A stretch of 64,000 bases of DNA from Ceratotherium simum simum (GCF_000283155.1 NW_004454179.1:2790335-2854334), one strand, 5' to 3'. Positions 41,876 to 53,614 are shown, counted from the first letter of the stretch. The notes: generated by a model not told the origin, from the sequence alone. Translations and numbers: made by a program.

Positions 41876-42004
41876 CTTTTTCCCTCTTTTCCTTCTTTAG
41901 TTTGTTCACTAATGATTTCTTCCTTCTTTTCCTTCCCTCTTTCTCTTCCCTCCTCCCCCACTTTTCTCCCTCCCTCCCTTCCTCCTTCCTTCCTTCCTTC
42001 CATC
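41876..42004. repeat. Polypyrimidine tract with (TTCC)n
   Basis: Almost uninterrupted C/T for about 125 bp on the plus strand, ending in CCTTCCTTCCTTCCTTCC. The Ser/Phe/Leu-rich frame across it is low complexity. Confidence 0.9.
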
Positions 42005-42705
42005 TCATTATAGAAAGTGAGGTGTTAAGGGCATTTTTCTGTCAAGATTCCAAACTCTTTTTAGTTTATCTTGGACGTGTCAAATGTTGGAAATGCAGGG
42101 GCCTTAGGAACTGTAGGGAAGTGGAGGCCCGGAGAGGTAAAGGATTTTATCTGAGGTCAACTAAATGAAATTCTACCCAGGTCAGAAAGCTATCACGTAG
42201 CAGGAGTCCAATCAACCCCAACTTGGAAAGCTGTCAGAATAGCAAAGGCAATGTCTGATTGGCTCTGAGGTGTCATCATTTTTTAATAACTTAATTTGAT
42301 GTCAAACCAGCAAGTTCTTCAGCTTCGCTTCAGGGAGACCAGGATCCCTTACCAGGAGCCTCAGAATGAAAAGTAAACCTCTAATCACACCCAGCACTTC
42401 AAAATCCCTAGTGTTAAGGGCTGGGTAGCCAGTGCGGCTTACAGAGAGTAGGTTCTCAGAGACACGAGGGGTCAGGACTTGTAAATACACAAAAGGGGGA
42501 AACAAGTCTTTTATTAACCTCTGCCTTCAAGCTCTTTAAGTCACTTGGTTGTGGAATAAAACCACATATTAAAGACTTAAAACTTGAAACTGGTTTTGCA
42601 CTTTGGAAGCCCAGGTTTGCAGACCCACCATCCTCAGTAATGGGCTGGTGAGGTTCTCAACATGGGGGCATTGACTTTACCATCTGATGACTGCTGCAAA
42701 GGAAG
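42005..42705. other. Unique DNA with one MIR scrap
   Basis: 'GAAGTGGAGGCCCGGAGAGG' near 42118 may be a MIR core, antisense. The remainder is unrecognised. Confidence 0.35.
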
Positions 42706-42815
42706 CTTTGGAGTCAGTTCCTGGGCCTTAATTTTGTTCCTTGTAAAACAAGAGAATCAGTCCACATGACTGCCAAGGTCCTGTCTATATGTAAGAACTG
42801 TGTGACTCTGCAATC
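42706..42815 (+). repeat. MIR-like fragment, sense
   Basis: 'TGTAAAACAAGAGAATCAGT' followed by 'AAGGTCCTGTCTATATGTAA' matches the tail half of a MIR. Confidence 0.6.
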
Positions 42816-43074
42816 ACATTAAAATAGTAAAATGACATGTGATTCAATTGTTACTTAAATTTTTATCATCCTGATTTTTTCCCATCTCAGTTTGTGGCTT
42901 GACTGAACTGGCTGAACTTAGGGGAATACCTTTGATGCCCCAAATTACTTGTAGGAATTTTATCTCACAAATTTTCCCAAAGGATGTGAGAGCTGCTGCA
43001 TTCTCTTTGAGATCCTTGCCTAGAAAACAATCTAGAAGCAGAACACTATTAGAGGTCAGTGGTATTGATTGAAT

Positions 43075-43585
43075 GTTCCCCGATGTGCTCAGAAGAAAGC
43101 CAAACTCCATGTGGCCTACAAGGCCCCACCTGATCTGGCTCCTCTTTACTTTGCAGCCTTGTATCACACCCTCGCTCTCCTCATTTAATTTATTCTGGAC
43201 ACACAGGCCTTCCCTTAGTTCCTTGAAGGCACCAAGCTTTCTCCCATCTCAGGACCTTGACATAGGCTGTTTTCTCTGCCGGAGCTCTCTTCTCCCATTC
43301 TCGGTCTGCTTGCATGGCTCTGGCCTAAATATCATATCCTCAGGGAGGTCTCTGCTGACCACACCATGTAAACCAAAATCAGGCCACCGTGTCCTTTTCT
43401 CTTCAGAGCACTCAATGTAATCTGTGATTTACTTACGTTTGTATGTTTGCTTCAATATCTGCCTCTTTAACTAGATTGGAAAGTCCTTGAGGGCAGGGGC
43501 TGTCTCTTTTTTGTTCACTATTGTATTTCCCAAGCATGTCGTAGGCACTCAGCAAATATTTGCGAAATTAGTGAATGAACGAATG
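43075..43585 (+). repeat. L2 3' region, sense, well preserved
   Basis: 'AAGGCCCCACCTGATCTGGC', 'ATCTCAGGACCTTGACATAG', 'GGAAAGTCCTTGAGGGCAGG' and 'GTAGGCACTCAGCAAATATT' with the final 'TGAATGAACGAATG' follow the L2 ORF2 end and complete 3' UTR. Confidence 0.92.
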
Positions 43586-44611
43586 CAGTCACAGAAAATT
43601 CCCAGCACAGTCAGCTCCTACTGGTTGTTTACATATGACACAACCTATGAGAACACTTAGTGAAATTGTCACTTTGACCCTGTTCTGGCGTTGCGGAAAT
43701 AGCTATTGGTCCTTCGGTAAACTGGCAACTCTTCCAGTGTGTGTTTATTCAGACTGAATCGATCTCTTTAATGACTTAGTGGGAACACCATTGAGCCAGT
43801 TAATGCAACCTCACTTCTCTCAAATCTGAGTTCTTGGTAAACTGCAGGAAAGTTCTCCTGACCAAGAAGACACTGAGATTTCAAGTTTGAACTAAAGTAT
43901 CCTTAAGAGAGAAAATCAAGTGAATCTCTCGTGGTTGATTTTGTCTATGAATAAAAGTCAGAATTAAGTCATATGCGGAATTACTACATAGTCACCTGAG
44001 TACCGTCAGATTTGCTTAGCTGCGTCTGGGACCACATGGAAAAGGGGGTATGTATTAAGAACGAATAGTTCCTTTTAAATTCTGTAGCAATCATGTCTCT
44101 CTCTTTTTTTTTTCTTCCAGTCCATGGAAAGTGTTATCTCAGGCAGCTTTGTGCAGGAAGTTGAGTTTATCACTTCCTCACAGTTGCCGTTTGTCCAGGA
44201 CTTAACTACATGCTATCAGATTACATCAAAATGTAGGCCTTTGTGTGTTTAACTCATCAAAGGAGTGGACCCTCAGGACTTGATATCACTTCACTGCATA
44301 TGCAGCCATGTAGCAAAACAAAGCCTATCTCCACAGGACAGAACTATTTCTGTTGTGTGGCAGCTCCGCTAGCTCAAGCTTGCAGAAATGGTCGAGTTTC
44401 AGGTGTCTGCAGTGTTTCACTTCTTGTTTTTATATTTATCTCTTTTTAGAATTGCAGTCATTTGCCTGGTTGTGTGTAAGGAAGGAAGACCCAAAATTTG
44501 ACCTCCAAGGGAGGAGACGAGATTGCTCCAATCCACAGTGGCCGTTGGAGGCAGCACTCACCTTTACCTCATCATCTTATATTCACTTGAGAACTCAAAT
44601 CGCTGCTGTTA
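43586..44611. other. Unique DNA, nothing firm
   Basis: Repeat-free. It holds a strong polypyrimidine-AG (44096-44120) that resembles a 3' splice site, but there is no supporting coding frame. 'GTTGCGGAAATAG' near 43692 resembles a C/EBP site. No gene is called. Confidence 0.4.
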
Positions 44612-44820
44612 TATAGCCTTGGCTTTGGAGCTGGCCATGCAGGGGGTTCGAATCCTGGCTCCTCTGTTTCCTGGCTGTGCATCTTTGGGCAAGTTATTTC
44701 ACCTCTCTGAGCTTCAGTTTCCCCATCTGAAAAATGGAGAAAATAGTAAGACTTGCCTTAGCCTTATGATCTAGAATAAATGATATGGATTAAATAATAT
44801 GTGAAAAGTGCTTCTGGAAC
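44612..44820 (+). repeat. MIR SINE, sense
   Basis: 'GGGGTTCGAATCCTGGCTCC', 'TCTTTGGGCAAGTTATTTCA' and 'CTGAGCTTCAGTTTCCCCAT' follow MIR with an easily read tRNA-like head. Confidence 0.93.
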
Positions 44821-46034
44821 GTGCTCACTGGAGGAGGGATATCAGTATTGTAAAGCCCAAGGGGTACCATACACTATGCTCTGCAGATTGGCAGACAAGC
44901 TGGCAGAGCAGTCCCAGGCTAGCTGAAGTTTCTCAGGCTACACTTCCACCTTTGGGGCCTCATTGCTATTTTCTTCTGAGTGGAGTTCCCTCTTCTCTGC
45001 GGTGGGCTGGCTGCCAGATGCTGCCTCTATTGGCAGCCACAGGAAGCCGATGCAACTGTGAAGTAATACTTCTGCTCCGGGGCTGGCTCCGCCCTGTTGA
45101 CCAAGGTATTTTAGATCTGCTCAGCCAACTCCTTTTAATGCCTTGCCTAAAAAGGACTTGTCAACCCAGCTCCGCTGCACAGGGAAATGGCTGACTGCCC
45201 CAGAGGCTTCGGACAATCAGCTTTCGGGGGACAGAAATGGTGAAGAGAACTTCCTCCCAGCTCAATGCTTCAGGGGCTTGGAGGTACCATCTGACAGCAA
45301 GTCTCCAGTATGATGATCATTTACCAAAATCAGATGTCAAAGGACGAGAGATGGGGCTTGATTCTATAAAATCTCTTCGAGCCAGTGAAATATAATGAGG
45401 CACTCTTCCAAAAAAAATTATTTGCATCAAGGCAGTATGCAAATTTTCACCGGCTTATACCGGAAAGAAATTAAGTTACACCTAAAAAACTGTATACTTT
45501 AAGAAGGTAAATTTTTTTCTTTTTCTTTTTTAAAATCTGAAACCGTTTTAAATAGGAAATTGAAACAAGCCTAATGCTTTATTGCTTCTTTATACTCCGG
45601 TTATTCACTGATGTCTCCTATCTTCATAGCTTCCTCCCTTCCGGCCTCGAAGGTGGCAGATGCCCTGTGAGCCACACTTTGCCTCAGCTCTTCAGAGGAT
45701 CACTTCAGAGCCACCAACCACCCTCCATTCAGTGCCAGGTGGCTTTGGGTTGGAGTCAAGGGTTCCCATCCAGTGGATTTTGCCTCTCTGCCCAGTCCCT
45801 TGGGATGAGCTCTTTGGCTATCTCTTTAGCTTTTGCCACTGGATGCTGTCTCTCAGAACTCCGCTTAACGGCCACAGAGCCAGTCTCGCCTCATCTTCAA
45901 ACTCTACACAAGAGACAGGTTCCCAGGCTGGATCCATCATGTTGGGCTTCATGTTATCTGGGAAGAGAGTTGGGACATTGGCTACAACCCTCCGAGGAGA
46001 GTTATGGATGCTGAGGGAAGACCAACCCTTTCTG
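44821..46034. other. Unique DNA, nothing recognised
   Basis: No repeat family recognised, except a possible L1 3' tail scrap near 45485-45515 ('AACTGTATACTTTAAGAAGG'). Overlapping frames of 125-146 codons at 45574-46037 occupy two phases of the same strand, have no domain, and are not supported. Confidence 0.4.
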
Positions 46035-46815
46035 TAGATTGATGATATTAAAAATAAATTTTTCTCTAATTGCAAAAGCAATAAATGCACACACACATAC
46101 ACACACTCCTAAATACAGAAATGTATAGTTTAAAATTAAAGGCCCTCATATCAACCTCCTAGTGATAATTCTTTGTTATATACTGTTCCAGATTTATTTC
46201 AGTGCATATAAAAGCATTTTACTTAAAAAAGAATGGAATGCATATCTACTCTTCTGAAACTTGCATGTTTTCCTTAACAGTATATCTTGGATAGATTCAA
46301 ATGTCAGTATACACAGATTTACCCCATTATTTTGTACACCTGTGGCTATTCCACAGTAGCGTGGACTATAATTTATTTACTCAAATCCTTACTGATGGAC
46401 TTTGAACTATTTTAGTTTTTTTTGGCTTAACAAGCAGTGCAATACTGAACATCCTTGTGCAAACATCTTTGTGATCGTGTGTCAGTACTTTTATAGGATT
46501 GTTGTGTTAAAAGATACGCACATTTTCAATTTTAATAAACACTGCTAAATTGTGTACCAGTGTACCAGTTTGCCATCTACCCAAAAATCTGAGAAGTCCT
46601 CTTTTCTCAAACACTTATCAACTCTAGTATTACCAAATTTTATAAATCTAATGGACAAAAAAAAATCTTGTTTATTTGTGTTTCTTTTATTAGTAGTAAA
46701 GTTGAACATCTTTTAAGATGTTTTTTGGCTATCTGTATTTCCTCTTACATGAGTTTTCTGTTTGTATCCTTTATCCAATTTTCTATTGAGTTGTCTTTTT
46801 CTTATTGACCTGTGC
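46035..46815 (-). mobile_element. Old L1 (L1ME-like), antisense
   Basis: 'CTCCTAGTGATAATTCTTTG', 'CAGTATATCTTGGATAGATT', 'GAACATCCTTGTGCAAACAT' and 'TAAAGTTGAACATCTTTTAA' are antisense L1 3' UTR to ORF2-end landmarks. A CA microsatellite lies at about 46088-46106. Confidence 0.75.
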
Positions 46816-46816
46816 A

Positions 46817-47290
46817 TCAGTTAGGCTGTTTTTGGCTGTGATTACAGAATGCTTACTGACAAGTGGCTTATATTTATTGTTGGCTCTATTCTATAACATG
46901 ATGTCTGGAGGCAGGGTGTTCCAGAGTTAGGCAGGGGCTTAGCAACCCTGGGCACAGCCTCTTTTTCTGCTATGTTGTACTCCACTTGTCCTCCTGTGGT
47001 TTCAAGATGGCTGCCATAGTTCCAGTCATTATATTCTAGACAATTATCTCCAAAACCCAAAAAAAGCTGCTCTACCTCAACTCTTCAAGCTTCTGTTTTG
47101 ATCCTGGAGGAAAACTCTTCCAGGCAGCTCACCTGTCGACATCTCTCCCAACCCAGGTCCCATTGGCCAAAATTGGGTCACACATCCCGTTCCAGGCTGA
47201 AATGCCCACACATCTGCCATTTTAAATGAGATTTTCCCCCTTAGTCTCCATGTTGTCTCCCGAATTAGTTGAAGCAGGCAAATGCAACTT
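46817..47290. repeat. Possible old LTR-like repeat, unassigned
   Basis: 'CAAGTGGCTTATATTTATTG' at the left, then 'GTTTCAAGATGGCTGCCATA' and 'CCCATTGGCCAAAATTGGGT', resemble a dispersed LTR-like sequence read antisense. I cannot assign a family. Confidence 0.4.
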
Positions 47291-48240
47291 ATTATAATGC
47301 AACAATTCAAATTTAGGGGCCAATGCTATACCTGAAATATAAAATTGTCCTTCGCTTTGAATGATGTATCTTTAAAGGCTCAATGTATGACTTGAGCATG
47401 GGCAGTCCAGCCCCCTAATATCTGGCCACTATCAGTAAGTCGTAGTATCCCGCTGAGTCCTCCCACAGCAGCATAACCCCATGGCTTTCTCTTCTGGGCA
47501 GCCAGAGGTAGTGGGACTGCACCTGGTCTGTGTAGCCATGTTAGGCCAGTTGGGGTCTGCTGGCAGAATTTCTGGACCTCCCCAGATGAGATGAGGGAGA
47601 TTGGTTTCTTAGGGGCCCGTAAATGGCTATAACAATACCTACCTTATTAAAGGGATGCTAAATCCTGACTGGAGCAATGAGAAGCTCTAACTTTCTTCAC
47701 CTTTTTTGGGGTAGGGATCTCCCCTCTTCTCCCTACTGGACATAGAAAGAATGGGAGGTAGCAGTTACAGCTTATTTTTTGCTTTACTTATTTCTTGTGA
47801 GTCAGTGGTCTCAGTAAGAGGAAAGAGAAATCTGATCTTAGTTACACCTTTTTAACCAGAAAATTATCTTTCATTCAGACTAAGAAACCTTCTCAGGGTC
47901 ACTTTCTCTACTCCCAGAGTCTCAGTAGCGTCTTCTAGGTACCAAGGCTCTGAATTTTAATAAAACTATGGCTATAGACATAAAAGGCTGAGTTCCAGAA
48001 TCATTTAGCTCATCTTTATCCTTCTCCCTTGATCTATTCTAATTTTCTCTAACTTGGCAACCCCAAAATGAAAGTTCAAACAAATGCCAGTCCTCCTCTT
48101 CTTCCCTCCTTCTCCTGTTCTCTACTTCATGACTGACGCAATAGTTACAGTGATATGCAAGCCGAGGGCTTATTAGGCTAAAGAAAGTGTTCACTTTCAT
48201 TGTTAACCATAGGGAATCCTGGACAATTATTTTAAATTTT
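47291..48240. other. Unique DNA, nothing recognised
   Basis: No repeat family or gene recognised. Confidence 0.4.
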
Positions 48241-48270
48241 AACTATTTTAAATTTAACTATTTTAAATTT
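48241..48270. repeat. 15-bp tandem duplication
   Basis: AACTATTTTAAATTT is repeated exactly twice, with a partial third copy just upstream (TTATTTTAAATTTT). Confidence 0.9.
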
Positions 48271-48309
48271 ATCCCTAATTATTTTATGTTTTTAGATGCT
48301 AGTGTACAT

Positions 48310-48508
48310 GGACTTAAAAAATTTTATTTCCAATATTTGTTGCTAGTATGTGGAAATACAATTGATTTTTGTATGTCGACTTTGTATCCTGTGAACTTGC
48401 TGTTAGTTTTATTAGGTTTTTTGGTAGATTTTTTAGGCTTTTTTACATATATGGTCATGCTGTCTGTGAATAAAGATAGTTTTACATCTTCCTTTCCCAT
48501 CTGGATGG
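48310..48508 (-). mobile_element. L1 ORF2 fragment, antisense
   Basis: 'TTGCTAGTATGTGGAAATAC', 'AATTGATTTTTGTATGTCGA' and 'GTCTGTGAATAAAGATAGTT' match the antisense reverse-transcriptase part of L1 ORF2, further 5' in the element than the other L1 pieces here. Confidence 0.85.
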
Positions 48509-49619
48509 AAGGGCTCCAGGAGGATGGAGGCAGCCAGCTTGATGAGCAGCTGCGTGGTTTAGATTTCAGATCTGCTCACCCCTTGCCTGGGCTGTCTCAA
48601 CCAATGAAAAACTTGACCCATCATGTGAGGTAATCTTTTCTGGCTCTTTGGTTCTATGCATGCTGTTTACTCTTTCTATTACCCCTGTTTGAGGCTTTCC
48701 TTCCTTACTGGATGAGTTTGATTTGAAAACTTGTTCTCTTAGTGAGAGTTTTTAGGTCTACTTTATTTCTAAAGTATTTTTCTTCTGGCTGATGGACAAA
48801 TCTGCCATTCCGGGGCATTGATCACCTTCCTTTTTCCATTTTTCTCTTTGGTTCCATATGAAGCTGCTGCAATTATTCCCTCCAGACTCACCAGCCAGTT
48901 TGTCCACTGGCTGTTTCCTGATTTTTGCCCAGTAAATGTTCACCAGCAAGTGGTCTGGTGTTCCCTCCAAATGAAGGTCTGGAACTTGCTTTGCCCCCAC
49001 TTCCTAAAACTTTAAATTTCCTTTATCAAGCAACTTCTCATGCTGGGAAAACCACAATTGGTCTCTACTGCTCCCTCACAGTTTCAGCTTCTTCAAATTA
49101 CTTGATAGTACCTTTGATTCTTTATCTTAATGACTTGTACACTTGCTTGGTTTAAGTATTTTATCCTTCAGATCTCACTTATTCTTTCAACTGATTTTCA
49201 TTTTTTTTCTTTATCTCTCCTTTGTCTGTCTTGGATGTTACTTCTTTTTCTGTTCAGCACCTTTCTTTGTTAAAATGCAAGAACAAAATAGTATCCAATG
49301 CAATAATTTTTAGACTTCCTTCATGGAAATCTAGATATAAGATTCTTTCAGCTCAGTGGAACTTTGTTTTTAGCAGATTATGGTGCAAGAACACGGTTTG
49401 TCATACATAGCTGTACAGAAGGCATGCCAAAGGATCAGAATGGAGATTGGCCCGGGGAGGGTCTACTGTCAAGAACAGGGATAATCCTGGATTTTTATCG
49501 ATCATTCCCTTTTCACTTTCCTTTGTCTTTTCTTTCCAGGTTGCTTTTGCTTTTCCTTGCCTCCAGCACCAGGTCATTTTCCTTGAGGGTTTTTTCTTTT
49601 TGGAAAAAAGCATGAGTAA
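48509..49619. other. Unique DNA, nothing recognised
   Basis: About 1.1 kb with no repeat family and only short, domain-free open frames. Confidence 0.4.
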
Positions 49620-49850
49620 GTAGAAGGAACACCGACTTTGGAGTATAAATAGACATGAGTTTCAACACTACTTCTGCTCATTACTAGTTGTAGGTCTTTG
49701 GGCAAGTTACTTACCTTTTCTGAGCTTCACGTTTTTCTTCTGAGGACAGCCTTTAAAACATGAGTAATATTCATAAGGCATCTAGCATAGTGTCTAGCCC
49801 GTGGAAGATATTCAATACATGTCACCTATGATTATTACCTTTATGCCTCT
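49620..49850 (+). repeat. MIR SINE, sense
   Basis: 'GGTCTTTGGGCAAGTTACTT', 'CCTTTTCTGAGCTTCACGTT' and 'AGTGTCTAGCCCGTGGAAGA' follow MIR. Confidence 0.88.
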
Positions 49851-50061
49851 GACTTTCTTTCTGCCATACTCTTTCTGTGATCACTTGCCATTCATTCTTG
49901 GGCTTAGATAAATCTATACATTTACCATCTTTGAAAGTAGTGGTTTATCTCTTCTTTGCTTTTAATATTAGGTCAACTGTGTGATGTATCTACCCAAAAA
50001 ATAATTTGTGCTGTCTTAGCCTGAATTACAGAGGAATGAATATAAGTTGAATGTGTCCAGA

Positions 50062-50215
50062 ATCATAGTGTTAGAGCCTGAATGGATTTTAGAGACCAGC
50101 TGCTTCAACTCTTTTTATTTTACAGATGAACTAACCAACGTAGCAAAGATAAGCACTTTGTCCAAAGCCCATAGTAGAGTATATGTGGATACTGAGATTT
50201 CCTCACTTCAGGAAA
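50062..50215 (-). repeat. MIR3-like fragment, antisense
   Basis: 'AGAGACCAGCTGCTTCAACT', 'TTTTATTTTACAGATGAACT' and 'GCACTTTGTCCAAAGCCCAT' resemble the MIR3-type antisense order. Confidence 0.6.
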
Positions 50216-50219
50216 AGAT

Positions 50220-50521
50220 TTTTTTTTAATTGAGGCAAAATTCATATAACATAAATTAACCATTTAAAAATGTACAATTCACTGGCAGTTAGTACATTCA
50301 CAATGTGCAACCATCACCTTTATTTAGTTCCAAAACATTTTCATCCCATATTCATTATGCAATCACTCCCCATCTGCCCTCCCACCAGCCTCTGGCAACT
50401 GCTAATCTACTTTCTGTCTCTGTGGATTTGTCTAGTCTGGATATTTCATACAAATGGAATCATACACTATCTGACATTTTGTGTCTGATTTCTTTCACTC
50501 AGCGTAATGTTTTCAGTCCAT
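50220..50521 (-). mobile_element. L1 (L1M-type) 3' UTR, antisense
   Basis: 'TTGAGGCAAAATTCATATAA', 'CAACCATCACCTTTATTTAG' and 'TTCATACAAATGGAATCATA' are the same antisense 3' UTR series seen at 5991. Confidence 0.88.
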
Positions 50522-50830
50522 GCTCATTGTTTAAAGATTCAAACATTATAGGAAAGTATAATGAAGAAAATAAAAAGTTTTCCACAATTCCATCACCATT
50601 GATGAAGACTGTTAACAGTGTAGTGATGGTTGCTGTTCCTGCTGTCTCCCACTTAAATAGGTTTACAATATTCACACCTTTTACTTGAATTTGGTTTTTC
50701 ACTTAACGCTGTATATGAAACAGCTTCTTGCGTCAATACACACAGATCTCTTCACTCTCTTTGACGGATTGTATGGTGTTTCATTGTATAGTTTTAGTCT
50801 AGGCTGTTTAACAAATCTGCTGATGCACAT
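50522..50830 (-). mobile_element. Older L1 3' UTR, antisense
   Basis: 'AGGAAAGTATAATGAAGAAA', 'TGATGAAGACTGTTAACAGT' and 'GGTTTTTCACTTAACGCTGT' are landmarks of an older antisense L1 3' UTR. The younger L1 piece probably inserted beside it. Confidence 0.65.
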
Positions 50831-51087
50831 CCTTCTATCCCCCACCCTCACCCCACCCAATTCTTTGCTGTGTAAAATAGTTTGCAGCCTAACCTGCCAA
50901 ATGAGAATTATTTTGAAATTTGGAGAAAAATAAACATGAATAGCTTTTGCTTCTCTGGGGTCAGCTGAGATACACGGGGAAATTCATGTATCAGTAAGAG
51001 CTAGATAAACTTTGAGGCTGCTCCTAATCTCAAATTCTTTGATTCTTGGGATTAGTACCAAAATCATGGTAGTGCTAGGGATATAGA
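50831..51087. other. Unique DNA, nothing recognised
   Basis: No family or gene recognised. Confidence 0.35.
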
Positions 51088-51235
51088 GGCAAATGTCTAG
51101 GACTGGGAGTTGGGAGGCCTGGATTTGGCCTTCATTTTGCTAAGGACTAGCTCTGGGCCTTTGGAAAGTTACTTACCTCTTTGGACTTCAGTTTCCTGAT
51201 CTATGAAATGAGGTGAATGAGCTAGTTAGTCACTA
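51088..51235 (+). repeat. MIR SINE, sense
   Basis: 'GGGAGTTGGGAGGCCTGGAT', 'TTTGGAAAGTTACTTACCTC' and 'GGACTTCAGTTTCCTGATCT' follow MIR. Confidence 0.88.
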
Positions 51236-51605
51236 ATGTGGTAGACTTCAACTGAGGCACTGCCCAGTTTACAGTGATTCCCCTTCTGCAGGAACAGCTC
51301 TACTCCATTAGGGTGGGCCCCCAGTAGCCATGTTGTGTTATGAGACCCTCCTCTCTCAGCTATATCTGATTGTTCTAGTGGAAGCCATTTGTCACAAATC
51401 AATCCAATTGAAATCCTTCTTTAGGATTTTTGAATGCGAACCACAGAAATTATGGGCAGTTCCTCTCTTGTGGTAGAGGAATATGAGAAGTGAAACTTGG
51501 TAGCCATTGGTAACCATATTTACAGTGTCTCAAGGTTCTAATGTAGAGAGGGAAGGGGTGGGACTCCTGTGCTACGTTAGTGGGGGAGTAATCACAGAAA
51601 AAAAG
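51236..51605. other. Unassigned DNA
   Basis: 'TCTCAGCTATATCTGATTGT' and neighbouring bases may be an old LTR scrap. Nothing is firm. Confidence 0.3.
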
Positions 51606-52208
51606 ATTTGCCTCTAAATGCAATGTGGTATCCTGGAACGGAAAAAGGACATTGGAAAAGCTGGTGATCCAACTAAAGTCTATAGTTTAGTTAGTAGTAT
51701 TGTACCAATGTTAAATTTTTAGTTTTAACAAAGATATCATGGTTATGTAAGATGTTAACATTAGGGGAAGCTGAGTGAGAACTCTTTAAACTATCTTTGC
51801 AATATAACATCATATGCTTCCTCATATGATGCCATGAGAAGGACACAACATCACTTCTGTGGTGTTCTTTTAAAAAATGCATACCTGAATTTAACTGTGA
51901 GGAAATATCATTGGGAGACATTCTATAAATGACTAGATGGTATTCTTCAAAAATGTCAAGGTCATGAAAGACAGACAGAAACTCTCCCAAGCTGAGGAAA
52001 CTTAGGAGACATGAAAACTAAATGCAAAGTATGATGCTGGATTCTATCTTGAACCTGAAAAAGATCATTAGTGAGGTAATTGGAAACATTTGAATAAGGT
52101 ATATAGATTTGCTAATAGTATTGTATCAACACTAATTACCTGGTTTTGATAATTGTTCTGTGGTCATAAAAGACGTTAACATTTGGGGAAGCTGTGGGAA
52201 CAGTATAC
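51606..52208 (+). mobile_element. L1 3' UTR, sense, two successive copies
   Basis: 'TCATGGTTATGTAAGATGTT' with 'AACATTAGGGGAAGCTGAGT' near 51740 and a similar block near 52150 ('GTGGTCATAAAAGACGTTAA', 'CATTTGGGGAAGCTGTGGGA') show the same L1 3' UTR end twice, about 410 bp apart. Between them lies 'AAAAATGTCAAGGTCATGAA', also L1 3' UTR. The second copy is split by an ERE. Confidence 0.78.
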
Positions 52209-52476
52209 AGGAATTCTTTTTTTTTTGAGGTAGATTGGCCCTGAGCTCACATCTGTTGCCAATCTTCCTCCTTTTTCTTTTCCTTTTTTCTCCCCAAAGC
52301 CCCAGTACATAGTTGTATATCCTAGTTGTACGTCCTTCTAGTTCTTCTACGTGAGACATTGCCTTAGCATGGCTTGATGAGCAGTGCCTAGGTCCATACC
52401 CAGGATCTGAACCAGTGAAGTGGAGCGTGTGAACTTAACTGCTATGCCACCAGGCCGGCCCCTATAGGAATTCTTT
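52209..52476 (-). mobile_element. ERE SINE, antisense, inside L1 3' UTR
   Basis: Body 52220-52465, starting with a T-run. 'GGCCCTGAGCTCACATCTGT', 'CCCCAGTACATAGTTGTATA' and 'CTGCTATGCCACCAGGCCGG' are reversed ERE. AGGAATTCTTT is repeated perfectly at 52209-52219 and 52466-52476. Confidence 0.95.
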
Positions 52477-52545
52477 GTACTATTTTTGCAACTTTTTTTA
52501 AGTCTGAAATTATTTAAAAATTCAAAATTATAAAGCTTACTAAAA
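52477..52545 (+). mobile_element. L1 3' terminus, sense
   Basis: 'GTACTATTTTTGCAACTTTT' and 'AAGTCTGAAATTATTTAAAA' form the end of the L1 3' UTR split by the ERE. Confidence 0.85.
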
Positions 52546-53614
52546 AGTGACATCATCAAAATGTTGTAGACAGCTCCAAACACCCATTCCTCCACAGAAA
52601 CATAAAAAAAATTTAGAAACTGTCAAAACCAACTTTGTCAGAACTCTGGAAAATAGAAAAAATTTAGAGCACCAAGCAAATGCTGAATCAAGAAAAAGGC
52701 AACTTAAAAATGGTAGGCAATCTTGGTAGCATTTTTACATCCCTTATGGGGTGGTAGTCCTGAAGATAGCAGCTTGAGTTTCCAGTGTGGGACTTTGGCC
52801 CTGGTTCCAGAGGGAGCAGATCAGACTGTATTCACAAATCATTGTGTTTGTCTGTTCTAACCTGTCTGGATGCTACCTGAAGGATTGATACAAAGTGTGT
52901 CTCTGTTTCACCTAACTCAGAACTTAGGGCAGAAAAGTGGTGGACATTGCTCAAAAGGTGAACAAAAAACCTTCAGCTGCCTGGGGCAAAGGATTATGGT
53001 TGAGACATAAAATAGACTGCCTGAAACCTAGCAGGAAAAGACTTTTTTTTTTTTTTGGAAATTAGGACATTCAAAAAAACCCACATATACTTGGGAATTT
53101 AGAAAGCCACACATATGCCCAAGACAAGACACATCTTCAAAATAGACCTGAGAAGGTCCTAAGCTTTCACCGTTGGATGATCTTGAGGCTTAAGGCAAGC
53201 AGCAAGTGAAGGCCGAGGTAGAGTTGTGAGAAGCCTGGCTAAGTGTTAAAAGAGTGCTTCAGCATAGCCAATCTGCAAAGAATGGGAGAGATGTTTCTCT
53301 TTTATTGTTTGTTTGTTTAGCTCCTGGCATCGAGGAAATCTCTGTCAAAACACTAGCTGAACACAGCTGAAGGAAGAGAGTCTTCAGTGACCATACACAA
53401 CAAGGAATACAGTCTCTACAAAAACAGTTTAGAAAAATCACTAAACAAGTGGATAACTCTGGCCTTCAATAATCAAGAACAGCAATCCCTGGAGAAGGAG
53501 AATCTGATTTCCAGAGTCACCATATTATAATATTCAAATGTTCAATTTTCAACAAAAAATCATAAATCATACAAAGATACAAGAAAATATGGTCTATTTG
53601 AGGGGTAAAATAAA

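Noticed and set aside
45574..46037. Overlapping 146- and 125-codon frames on the same strand
   Set aside because: Two phases are open at once, which indicates absence of stops by chance rather than coding. No domain and no flanking splice signals.
48187..48633. 148-codon plus-strand open frame
   Set aside because: It reads the antisense of an L1 ORF2 fragment plus a tandem AT repeat. Not coding.
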